Below are positions 1 to 7,200 of a stretch of DNA of 13,767 nt, piece after piece. Location: the NCBI GenBank assembly GCA_964490325.1, contig CAZBBX010000044.1, positions 1-13,767 on the forward strand, in the 5' to 3' direction. The notes beneath the pieces were generated by a model that was not told the origin of the DNA, made no database searches, and was given only the letters and a program-made list of their open reading frames with translations. The first letter of the stretch is position 1, and each line of letters begins with the position of its first letter. Source of the stretch: DAOPJM01 sp964490325. GTDB taxonomy: Bacteria > Bacillota > Clostridia > Christensenellales > CAG-138. The translations under genes and the position numbers were made by a program.

Positions 1-2707
1 TGCCGCCCTCCCCGTGCGGAACGCGCAGGGAGGTGTCGCGCACGTCGCGCGCCTTCTCGCCGAAGATGGCGCGCAGCAGGCGCTCCTCCGCCGTCAGCTC
101 CGTCTCGCCCTTGGGCGTGACCTTGCCGACCAGAATGTCGCCCGAACGCACCTCTGCACCGGGACGAATGATGCCGCGCTCGTCCAGCTGCGCCAAGGCG
201 TCCTCGCCGATGTTGGGGATGTCGCGGGTGATCTCCTCCGGCCCCAGCTTGGTGTCGCGAGCCTCCAGCTCGCGCTCCTCGATGTGGATGGAGGTGTAAA
301 CGTCCTCCTTGACCAGCTTTTCACTGATCAGAACGGCGTCCTCGTAGTTGTAGCCCTCCCAGGTCATAAAGCCTATGAGGATGTTTCTGCCCAACGCGAT
401 CTCGCCGCCCTGCGTGGAAGCGCCGTCCGCTATGACGTCGTTCTTCTTGACCCGCTCCCCCTTCTTGACGATGGGGCGCTGGTTTAGGCAGGTGCCTTGG
501 TTGCTGCGCTGGAACTTGAGCAGGCGGTAGTTGTGCGGCACGCCCGCTTCGCTTTCAATGACGATCTTCTCCGCGTCCACATAGCTGACCACACCATCCT
601 CCTTGGCAAGGATGACGATGCCGGAGTCGGAAGCCGCCTTGTACTCCATGCCCGTTGCCACGATGGGCGCTTCGGGCTTGAGCAGAGGCACGGCCTGTCG
701 CTGCATGTTGGAGCCCATCAGCGCACGGTTTGCGTCGTCGTTCTCCAAGAAGGGGATCATGGCCGTCGCCACGGAAACGAGCTGCTTGGGCGAAACGTCC
801 AAATAGTCCACCTCGTCCGCCTTGACCTCGATGATCTGATCCAAGCGGCGCGCCACGATGCGCTCCTTGACGAACCAATGCGTGTTCCCATCGATGGCTT
901 CGGTGGCCTGCCCAACGATCATGCCGTCCTCCTCGTCCGCCGTCAGATACACGATCTCATCGGTGACGATGTGGTTCTTTCTGTCCACCACGCGATACGG
1001 CGCCTCGATGAAGCCGTACTCGTTGATGCGGGCATAGGTGGACAGGGAGTTGATAAGGCCGATGTTGGGACCTTCAGGCGTCTCGATGGGGCACATGCGT
1101 CCGTAGTGGGAGTAGTGCACGTCTCGCACCTCGAAGGTGGCGCGGTCACGGTTCAAGCCGCCGGGGCCAAGAGCCGACAGACGGCGCTTATGCGTCAGCT
1201 CGGACAGAGGGTTGGTCTGATCCATGAACTGCGAAAGCTGGGAGGAACCGAAAAATTCCTTGATGGCAGCCGTCACGGGACGGATGTTGATGAGGTTGGA
1301 GGGCATCACCACGTCCATGTCCTGCAGACCCATGCGCTCGCGCACCACGCGCTCCAAGCGCGTCAGCCCCACGCGGATCTGGTTTTGCAGCAGCTCACCC
1401 ACCGAACGGATGCGGCGGTTGCCCAAGTGGTCGATGTCGTCGGTCTTGCCGACGTCGTAGGGCAGGCCGATTAAATAGGATACGGAAGCCACCATGTCGT
1501 CCTCGACGATATGGCGGGGGATCAGATCGTTGTAATGGCTGCGCAGGAAGTCCTTCTGCGCCTCCACGTCCTCCAAGGCCTCCATCTCGGGCAGAAGCTG
1601 CTTGAGGGTGGGCAGGTGGACGTCCTCGTTGAGACCTGCATCGATGGGAGCAAAGGGCAGGAACGCCGCAGCGGAGGCAAAGTGGTTGCCCACGACCTTC
1701 ACGCGGTGATCCTCCTCGCCTACGCGCACCCAGACCGCGTTGACGCCGGCATTTTGGATCTCGGCAGCCTTTTGACGCGTGACGCGCTCCCCCGCCTCGG
1801 CAAGGATCTCTCCCGTCAGCGGCGAAACAACGTCCTCGTCCAAGCGCTGTCCCGCAAGACGCGCCTTGAGCGATAATTTTTTGTTGAACTTGTACCGACC
1901 CACGCGAGCCAGATCGTAACGGTTGTCAAAGAACAGCGCGTGCATCAGGCTGCGTGCGCTCTCCTCCGTTGGCGGCTCGCCGGGGCGCTGCCGCTTGTAG
2001 ATCTCGATCAGGCCGTCCGCAACGGTGCGATTGGGATCCTTGGCAAGGGTCGCAGCCAAGCGTTCGTCGTCGCCCAAAAGCTCCACGATCTCGGCGTTGC
2101 TGCCGTAGCCGATGGCACGGATGAGCGAGCTGATGTAGATCTTGCGCTGACGGTCAACCTTGACGTAGAGGATGCCGTTGCTGTCTGTTTCGTACTCCAG
2201 CCAAGCGCCGCGGTTGGGAATGACCTGCGCCGCAAAGAGCTTTTTGCCCATCTTGTCGGTGGTGTAGGTGTAATATGCACCCGGGGAACGCACGAGCTGC
2301 GAAACGATGACGCGCTCCGCGCCGTTGATGATGAAGGTGCCCTGCGGCGTCATGAGCGGAAAATCGCCCATGAAGACCTCCTGCTGCTTCACCTCGCCCG
2401 TCTCCTTGTTGATGAGGCGCACGGTCACGCGCAGAGGCGCCGCAAAGTTTACGTCGCGCTCCTTGCTTTCCTCCTGTGAATATTTCGGCTTGTCAAGGTC
2501 GATGCGGTAGTCGACAAACTCCAGAACAAGCTTTCCGGAATAGTCGACGATCGGAGAGATGTCGTCGAAGACCTCATGCAGATCCTCTTTGAGGAAGCGG
2601 TAGTAGGAATTCTTTTGCACCTCAATGAGATCGGGCATACTCAGAACTTCTGAAATGTGAGAAAAGCTCTTGCGTGTCCGCCTTCCCATTTTTACGTCAT
2701 GCATCAT
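1..2707 (-). CDS. rpoB: RNA polymerase beta subunit, 3' end cut by window edge
   Basis: This encodes the beta subunit of DNA-directed RNA polymerase; 902 codons are visible and the rest lies left of the window. The reading frame is uninterrupted on the minus strand. It contains unmistakable beta landmarks: an N-terminal DLIEVQKNSY segment, and the rifampicin-binding stretch GSSQLSQFMDQTNPLSELTH at about residues 487-506, followed by KRRLSALGPGG. Residues equivalent to E. coli D516, H526 and S531 are D496, H506 and S511, so the pocket is of the sensitive type. MCPIETPEGPNIGLI follows. The catalytic lysines near the C-terminus are not in view. I chose ATG 2707 because AAGGAG (2716-2721) lies 8 nt upstream; GTG 2710 and ATG 2704 are alternatives. 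Upstream is a dedicated promoter rather than rplL. The downstream partner, expected to be rpoC, is out of view. Confidence 0.98.
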   Translation of the reverse strand, partial: MMHDVKMGRRTRKSFSHISEVLSMPDLIEVQKNSYYRFLKEDLHEVFDDISPIVDYSGKLVLEFVDYRIDLDKPKYSQEESKERDVNFAAPLRVTVRLINKETGEVKQQEVFMGDFPLMTPQGTFIINGAERVIVSQLVRSPGAYYTYTTDKMGKKLFAAQVIPNRGAWLEYETDSNGILYVKVDRQRKIYISSLIRAIGYGSNAEIVELLGDDERLAATLAKDPNRTVADGLIEIYKRQRPGEPPTEESARSLMHALFFDNRYDLARVGRYKFNKKLSLKARLAGQRLDEDVVSPLTGEILAEAGERVTRQKAAEIQNAGVNAVWVRVGEEDHRVKVVGNHFASAAAFLPFAPIDAGLNEDVHLPTLKQLLPEMEALEDVEAQKDFLRSHYNDLIPRHIVEDDMVASVSYLIGLPYDVGKTDDIDHLGNRRIRSVGELLQNQIRVGLTRLERVVRERMGLQDMDVVMPSNLINIRPVTAAIKEFFGSSQLSQFMDQTNPLSELTHKRRLSALGPGGLNRDRATFEVRDVHYSHYGRMCPIETPEGPNIGLINSLSTYARINEYGFIEAPYRVVDRKNHIVTDEIVYLTADEEDGMIVGQATEAIDGNTHWFVKERIVARRLDQIIEVKADEVDYLDVSPKQLVSVATAMIPFLENDDANRALMGSNMQRQAVPLLKPEAPIVATGMEYKAASDSGIVILAKEDGVVSYVDAEKIVIESEAGVPHNYRLLKFQRSNQGTCLNQRPIVKKGERVKKNDVIADGASTQGGEIALGRNILIGFMTWEGYNYEDAVLISEKLVKEDVYTSIHIEERELEARDTKLGPEEITRDIPNIGEDALAQLDERGIIRPGAEVRSGDILVGKVTPKGETELTAEERLLRAIFGEKARDVRDTSLRVPHGEGG

Positions 2708-2866
2708 CACGTTCACTCCTTGCTATGTTTTTCCGCGGCGAACCCTCGCCGTTGCCGATTGACGGTCCTCTCGTCCCCGATCCGCAAACGTCCCCTTATC
2801 CCCGCCGGATGGCGCGGATGTTGACAATTTTGGGCATACCGGCACAGATTACCTATCATAATGCAG
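2708..2866 (-). promoter_or_regulatory. rpoB leader (5' UTR), with hairpin next to the ribosome binding site
   Basis: The predicted start of transcription is near 2866, which leaves an untranslated leader of about 160 nt before rpoB. It contains a perfect 6-bp, 4-nt-loop hairpin at 2736-2751 (CGGCGA/TCGCCG), 14 nt before the AAGGAG ribosome binding site. It also holds a twice-occurring GGGGACG about 17 nt apart. I do not recognise a known riboswitch or ribosomal-protein leader. No open reading frame with a good start is seen in it. Confidence 0.5.
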
Positions 2867-2872
2867 TTTAAC

Positions 2873-2901
2873 ATGATACCACAGTGATTTTAAGCTGTCA
2901 A
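2873..2901 (-). promoter_or_regulatory. sigma-A promoter of rpoB
   Basis: On the minus strand there is a consensus -35 TTGACA (2896-2901), a spacer of exactly 17 bp and a -10 TATCAT (2873-2878). The spacer ends in TGG, which gives an extended -10 (TGn). This is the only strong promoter between the divergent gene and rpoB. Confidence 0.85.
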
Positions 2902-2950
2902 GCATTTATAGGGAAAAATATTTTTATTTTTCTTAATTTTTTTGTTTCAT
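2902..2950 (-). promoter_or_regulatory. A/T-tract UP-like element upstream of rpoB promoter
   Basis: Directly upstream of the rpoB -35, the sequence turns from GC-rich to almost pure A/T, with several runs of five to eight A or T on the minus strand. This is the position and composition expected of an UP element that contacts the alpha subunit C-terminal domain. Its activity is inferred. Confidence 0.45.
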
Positions 2951-2970
2951 TTTGCATAAGTTGGTATACG
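2942..2970 (+). promoter_or_regulatory. possible promoter for the divergent regulator gene
   Basis: TTGTTT (2942-2947) and TATACG (2965-2970) are separated by 17 bp and lie about 50 nt before the ATG at 3024. The match is only moderate, but no better plus-strand candidate is seen in the intergenic region. It overlaps the distal part of the A/T tract used by rpoB. Confidence 0.3.
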
Positions 2971-3023
2971 AACAAGGGGTTCACGGAAAACTGTACACAT
3001 CAAGTATGGAGAGGTGATGTGCC

Positions 3024-3569
3024 ATGATGAAACGAAGCAGCGGCTGGTCGGCCGCGGAGGATGCGCGCTTGATGGAGCTGGCGGACGCGGCGCAGGCGGA
3101 ACGCCTGCCTCTGTCCACCGTGTTTGCCGAGCTTGCAAGTGAGTTGGGGCGGCAGCCCAACAGCGTGCGCAATCGCTATTATGCGCGGCGCAGGGAGCTG
3201 CGGCGGCCAAGTACCGCCTTTGTACCCTTCACTGAGGCGGAGTCTGACGCCTTGGTGCGCGAGGTGCTTCGCGCGCAGGCAAGGGGCGAAAGCGTGCGCG
3301 CCTGTACGCTGCGCCTGGCAAACGGCGACAGCGCGCTCTCGCTGCGATACCAGAACAAGTATCGGGCGCTGCTGCGCTCCCACCCGACAAGCGTGAGCGC
3401 CGCCATGCGCGAGCTGGAAGCCTGCGGCGAAGCGACCTTCGATCCCTACCGTGCCCGTCCCGGCCGCGTAGGACGCCCCCGCAAGTCCGAACCCGAGCTG
3501 AAGCCCTTGGTGGAGGATCTTGCCCGCGCCCTCTACGAGACGCTGCTGGATCTGGCCAAACGGGCGTAG
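3024..3569 (+). CDS. Myb/SANT-like (RsfA-like) DNA-binding protein
   Basis: The product is 181 residues, basic and arginine-rich, with no signal peptide or membrane segment. Residues 8-57 (WSAAEDARLMEL...LGRQPNSVRNRYY) have the W-x(n)-ED...LGR...SVRNRYY spacing of Myb/SANT helix-turn-helix domains, as in the RsfA family of Firmicutes regulators. Residues 66-116 (FVPFTEAESDALV...LRYQNKYRALL) look like a second, family-specific segment. GRVGRPRKSE at 147-156 resembles an AT-hook. The start is supported by GAGAGGTGA (3009-3017), about 6 nt before ATG 3024. It is transcribed divergently from rpoB and shares its upstream region. A role as transcriptional regulator is inferred from family resemblance; the target is unknown. 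Its 3' end is followed by a decayed tandem copy of itself. Confidence 0.85.
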   Translation: MMKRSSGWSAAEDARLMELADAAQAERLPLSTVFAELASELGRQPNSVRNRYYARRRELRRPSTAFVPFTEAESDALVREVLRAQARGESVRACTLRLANGDSALSLRYQNKYRALLRSHPTSVSAAMRELEACGEATFDPYRARPGRVGRPRKSEPELKPLVEDLARALYETLLDLAKRA

Positions 3570-3652
3570 TCGGAGCCGAAGCGCTTGGCGAAGGATTCTG
3601 CCCGCGCACCAAGCAGCGCTGCCGGAGCCGAGCAAGCGGGCGCAGCAGGGAC
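3486..3652 (+). repeat. imperfect tandem duplication of the regulator gene's 3' end
   Basis: The last ~84 nt of the gene (3486-3569, including the stop) are followed at once by ~83 nt that resemble them. Aligned by eye, the stretch ending GCCCGCGC(C/A) matches at about 31 of 37 positions, and the stretch ending CAAACGGGCGTAG / CAAGCGGGCGCAG at about 22 of 31. The copy lies in the same reading frame beyond the TAG (SEPKRLAKDSARA against SEPELKPLVEDLARA), so an ancestral in-frame duplication is likely. Confidence 0.6.
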
Positions 3653-3670
3653 AAACATTGAAATTCTACA

Positions 3671-3793
3671 GGCAAAGCGCGGCAGCGGCGTATTCTTCCT
3701 CGCGTCCTGCCGCGTTTTGCCGCCTTGATTCCGCAGCGGCCTTCCCGTACCGTCCGTATCGAATTTCCCGTAAACGCGGCAGGAGGCTTTTTT
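3671..3793 (+). terminator. competing hairpins and probable terminator after the regulator gene
   Basis: Two hairpins share one arm. A 15-bp stem (one G-U) pairs 3671-3685 with 3707-3721 across a 21-nt loop. A 12-bp perfect stem pairs CCTGCCGCGTTT (3706-3717) with AAACGCGGCAGG (3772-3783) across 54 nt, and is followed by AGGC and six T (3788-3793). The second could act as an intrinsic terminator, but its loop is long and the T run is 4 nt from the stem. No gene is seen between 3570 and 3846. Confidence 0.4.
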
Positions 3794-3804
3794 CTCGTTT
3801 CTGC

Positions 3805-3833
3805 TTGCACGGGCGCGTACGCCGTGCTATACT
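3805..3833 (+). promoter_or_regulatory. sigma-A promoter of tRNA-Arg
   Basis: TTGCAC (3805-3810), a 17-bp spacer and TATACT (3828-3833) lie 13 nt before the mature tRNA end. This is the expected arrangement for a monocistronic tRNA gene with a very short 5' leader. Confidence 0.85.
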
Positions 3834-3846
3834 ATTTACGCAGTAA

Positions 3847-3923
3847 GCGCCCGTAGCCCAGCTGGATAGAGCGACAGACTCCGACTCTGTAGGCCGCACG
3901 TTCGAACCGTGTCGGGCGCGCCA
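3847..3923 (+). tRNA. tRNA-Arg (anticodon CCG)
   Basis: A complete cloverleaf can be drawn by hand. The acceptor stem GCGCCCG (3847-3853) pairs with CGGGCGC (3913-3919). The D stem is GCCC/GAGC with loop AGCTGGATA. The anticodon stem ACAGA/TCTGT carries loop CTCCGAC, giving anticodon CCG at 3881-3883, which reads the arginine codon CGG. The variable loop is AGGCC. The T stem GCACG/CGTGT has loop TTCGAAC. The discriminator base is G and CCA is encoded (3921-3923). It has its own promoter and terminator. Confidence 0.97.
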
Positions 3924-3925
3924 AT

Positions 3926-3957
3926 GCCGTGAACCACTTTGGTTCGCGGCTTTTTTT
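3926..3957 (+). terminator. intrinsic terminator of tRNA-Arg
   Basis: A 10-bp stem (GCCGTGAACC / GGTTCGCGGC, one T-G wobble) with 5-nt loop ACTTT is followed by seven T. It begins 2 nt after the encoded CCA. Confidence 0.95.
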
Positions 3958-4017
3958 ACGTTTGATGGGCGGTCGTGAGGCGGCAGCGGCGCAGCGCTCC
4001 TTTGATCGCTCGTTTAG

Positions 4018-4275
4018 AAAGAACAGCCCCGCTCTTGCAATAAGAGCGGGTCGCGTATTCCGTCAAAAAAGTTGATTTTTGACGGGTCTGCTGCGGCAGG
4101 GCTTTCTCTTGCCTCTTTGGAGACCCAAAGCGGCAAGCAAGGTGTCAAAACCGCCGCATATTCGCCGTTTTTGACGGATCTTGTGGTTGATCCCTTGCTT
4201 TTCGCGTTGTCGGATCGGCGCAGCGATCCGACGGTCACTTCAAAAGAACAGCCCCGCTCTTGCAATAAGAGCGGG
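4018..4275. repeat. 33-bp direct repeat bracketing a hairpin-rich intergenic element
   Basis: A 33-bp sequence beginning AAAGAACAGCCCCGCTCTTG and ending AAGAGCGGG occurs identically at 4018-4050 and 4243-4275, offset 225 bp. The interior holds at least three further hairpins: CCGTCAAAAA/TTTTTGACGG (4060-4085), a 12-bp stem with one mismatch (4108-4137), and GTCGGATCG/CGATCCGAC (4209-4232). A third TTTTTGACGG occurs at 4168-4177. No convincing gene lies in 3958-4297; open frames crossing it on both strands merely translate the repeats. It resembles a dispersed intergenic or MITE-like repeat, but no transposase or clear target duplication is visible. Confidence 0.7.
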
Positions 4276-4279
4276 GCTG
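4242..4279 (-). terminator. intrinsic terminator of the dockerin-protein gene
   Basis: A perfect 13-bp stem (CAGCCCCGCTCTT / AAGAGCGGGGCTG) with 5-nt loop lies 18 nt past the stop codon of the minus-strand gene, and is followed on that strand by TTCTTTTG. The copy at 4018-4050 is a second terminator-like hairpin downstream whose outer stem has been lost on one side. Confidence 0.88.
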
Positions 4280-4297
4280 CGTTTTGGTTGGAAAGGA

Positions 4298-7200
4298 TCA
4301 GACGGGAGCGGGAAGGGTGGCTCCGCCCAAGATGAACATCTGCACCAACGATGCGTCTGCACTGTTGACATTGCCTGTGCAATTGACGTCGGCTACGATC
4401 AGACCGATCGCATCGATCACGGCTGCACTGTTGCCCAGCACATAGCCCTGGATCAGCGCTACATCCGACGAGGTGACCAGCCCATCGCCGTTAGCGTCGC
4501 CCCAGAGGCGATAGCCTGCGGTCACGGTGTAATCCATGGTGATCGCCACATTCGTCAGGTCGATATCCCAGTAGGCATAGTTCTCAGCCTTGGCGGGCAC
4601 CGTGGGAATGGTGGTCAGCGTCTCGCCGTCGTTGACGGTGTAGCTGTAGACCGTTGCGCCGTTCGCCACGAAGTTGACCGTCCAGCTCGTTACGGGGATC
4701 ACGGGAGCCGTGGTGTAGGTAATGCTGCCTTGGCTGACGTAGATACTGCCCTTGAAGATGGTGGTGCTGGTGCTCGTGGACGAGTACGCGGAGAAGATCG
4801 GCGAACCATTGTTGTAGTTGAAGCGCAGATCGTTGCGAGAGTTGGCGCCCTGCGCAAGGATGGTGGCAACGTAATTCGCATCCAAGTTGATCGCCCACTC
4901 GCCGTTGGCGTCCAGTGTGGTCTCACTGCGCAGGTAGTTACTGCCGCTGCTCGCCGCATACAGATAGCCGCTGCCGTCCTTGAAGGTGTAGGCCGTGGCC
5001 GTGGTCACGCCCATGCCGACTTCCAAGGAGCTTGCGCCCTCGCTGCCCGTTAGGGTGATGACGTCATTCACAGGCGTGGGGACTGCGACCGCGGAACGGT
5101 TGTTGCCGTTTTGCGTGGTACCAAGCGCGTAGTAAGTGGTAACAGACTCCGCCGTATGGCTGCCGACCAGCAGCACATGCAAGCCCGCCGTCAGATTGTT
5201 GACGTCGGTCAGCAGCGCATACTGCATCGGGTCGCCCACAGCCAGGCTGTAGACTGCCGCCAAGCTGATGTTTGCCGTAGGCGCATAGCTGCCCGTGTAC
5301 AGGGTGGGCGCCACGGTGGTGTCGGCAAAGGCTGCGTCCTGCACCATCCAGCCTGCGAAGGTATACCCCTCCACCGCGTCCGCCGTGGGCAGCGTGATGG
5401 AAGTGCCTTCCGTTGCCGTCATGTCCGCGATCGCCGTAAGACCCGTGGGTACGCTGAAGCTCACAGTGAAGGTCTCCGCTGCACGGAAGGTGGCAACGAT
5501 GGTCACAGCCGAGCTGACCGTCCAGTTCTTGGGCGAGGTGAAGCTGTAGCCGTTGATGGTGAAGGTATCCGTCACATAGCCCTCAGCGGGGGTGACGGTA
5601 ACGTTGATCTTGTTGAAATGGTCGACAAGGTCGCCGTTATTGACCGGGGTGCCGTCCTCCAGCGCTGCGGTGATGGCGCCGTTTTCAGGCTCCGTCCAAG
5701 TGACCGCGTAGCTGTTAATCGTCCAGATGGCGTACAGGGTGACGTCCTCGGTCACGGTGAAGCTCGCGCCTGCCGCGTAGGTGTCGCCGTTTTGATCTGC
5801 CGCGGTGTTCCAACCGCCGAAGGTGTAGCCCGTGCGGGTGGGTTCGGTGGCGGACAGGGTGACGGAGGCGTTGGCTGCGATGCCGCTCACGGCTGCCGGC
5901 AGGTTCGTGACGGTGCCCGTGGTGTTGGCGTCATAGGTCAGGGTGTAGGTCGTGGCGCCTGTGGGGTTCACCGTATAGCTGATCGAGCCTTGGCAGACGT
6001 AGATGCTGCACTGCTTCATTGTAGTACTGCTGCTTTCATACGCAGCAAACAGAGGTGAACCGCCGTTGTAGTTGAAGCGCAGATCGTTGTGGGTGTAGCT
6101 GCCCTGTGCAAGGATGGTGGCCACGTTGTCCGCAAGCGTGATCGCCCACTCGCCGTTGCCGTCCAGTGTGGTCTGGCTGCGCAGGTAGTTGCTGCCGCTG
6201 CTTGCCGCGTACAGATAGCCGCTACCGTCCTTGAAGGTGTAGGCCGTGGTCGTGGTCTCGCCTCTGCCGATTTCGAGCGAGCTTGCGCTTTCGCTGCCTG
6301 TCAGGGTGATGACGTTATCCACGGGTGTGGGGACCGCAACACCTTCGCGGTTGTTCGATTTCTGATTGCTCCCAAGCGCATAATAGGTGGTGACATCGCT
6401 TACCGTGTTTGTGCTGACCAGCAGCACCTTCGCGCCCGTAGTCAATCCGCTGATGTCTGTCAGCAGTGCGTACTGCGTCGGGGAACCCATGGTAGAGCTG
6501 TATACAGCCACCAAGGTAACGTCAGCAGTCGGGGTGTAGCTGTCCGTGTACAGAGTCGGGGCAAGGGTCGAATCCGTGAAGGAAGCATCCTGCACCATCC
6601 AACCGACAAAGCTGTATCCCGCCACAGCGTCCGCGGTGGGCAGCGTCACGGAAGCGCCTTCAAGCGCGGTCATGTCCGCGATCGCCGTAAGACCCGTGGG
6701 TACGCTGAAGCTCACAGTGTAGCTTGCGCGAGCTGCGAAGGTCGCCGCGATCGTGGTGGCGCCTGTGACCGTGTAGTTCACGGTGGCAGCCTCGCCCACA
6801 GCGGTCGTGCCCAGCACATCCTCGCCGTTGACGGTCAGCGCGGTGATCTTGTAGCCTTCGGCGGGGGTCGCGGTGATGGTCAGCGCGGTGTCGTAGTCAA
6901 CACGCGTGCCGCTCGTGACGGCGGTCGTGCCGTTTTGTACGGTCAGCGTGCCGTTTTCGCCTGCGGAGATGGTGACGGCATAGCTGTTGACGCTCCAGAT
7001 GGCGTACAGCGTGACGTCAGCCGAAATGCCGCTGATCGTATCCTCTGGGTCGTAGGAGGTGCCGCCGTTGTCCGCGGCGGTGTTCCAATTTTGGAAGGTA
7101 TAGCCCGTGCGCGTGGGGATGTTGTCAGGAATGCTTACAGAACCGCCTGCGGCAATCCCCGTGACTGTGGCGGGCATGTTCGCCGTGGTCTCGACGGTGT

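Noticed and set aside
1150..1255. Possible rifampicin-resistance substitutions in rpoB
   Set aside because: All the commonly mutated positions (E. coli Q513, D516, H526, S531 equivalents) carry the sensitive residues.
497..2479. Plus-strand open frames opposite rpoB
   Set aside because: Antisense to a clearly recognisable rpoB, with His/Val/Arg-rich translations and no start signals.
2821..2826. Plus-strand TTGACA as a promoter for the regulator gene
   Set aside because: No acceptable -10 lies 16-18 bp downstream; the nearest TATCAT is 27 bp away.
4014..4382. A 122-codon minus-strand frame crossing the intergenic repeats
   Set aside because: It translates the terminator repeat twice (LLLQERGCSF) and overlaps the 3' end of the dockerin gene in another frame. 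There is no ribosome binding site.
4735..6720. CRISPR-like array, because of regularly repeated DNA
   Set aside because: The repeats are coding, more than a kilobase apart and part of protein modules; there are no short direct repeats with unique spacers.
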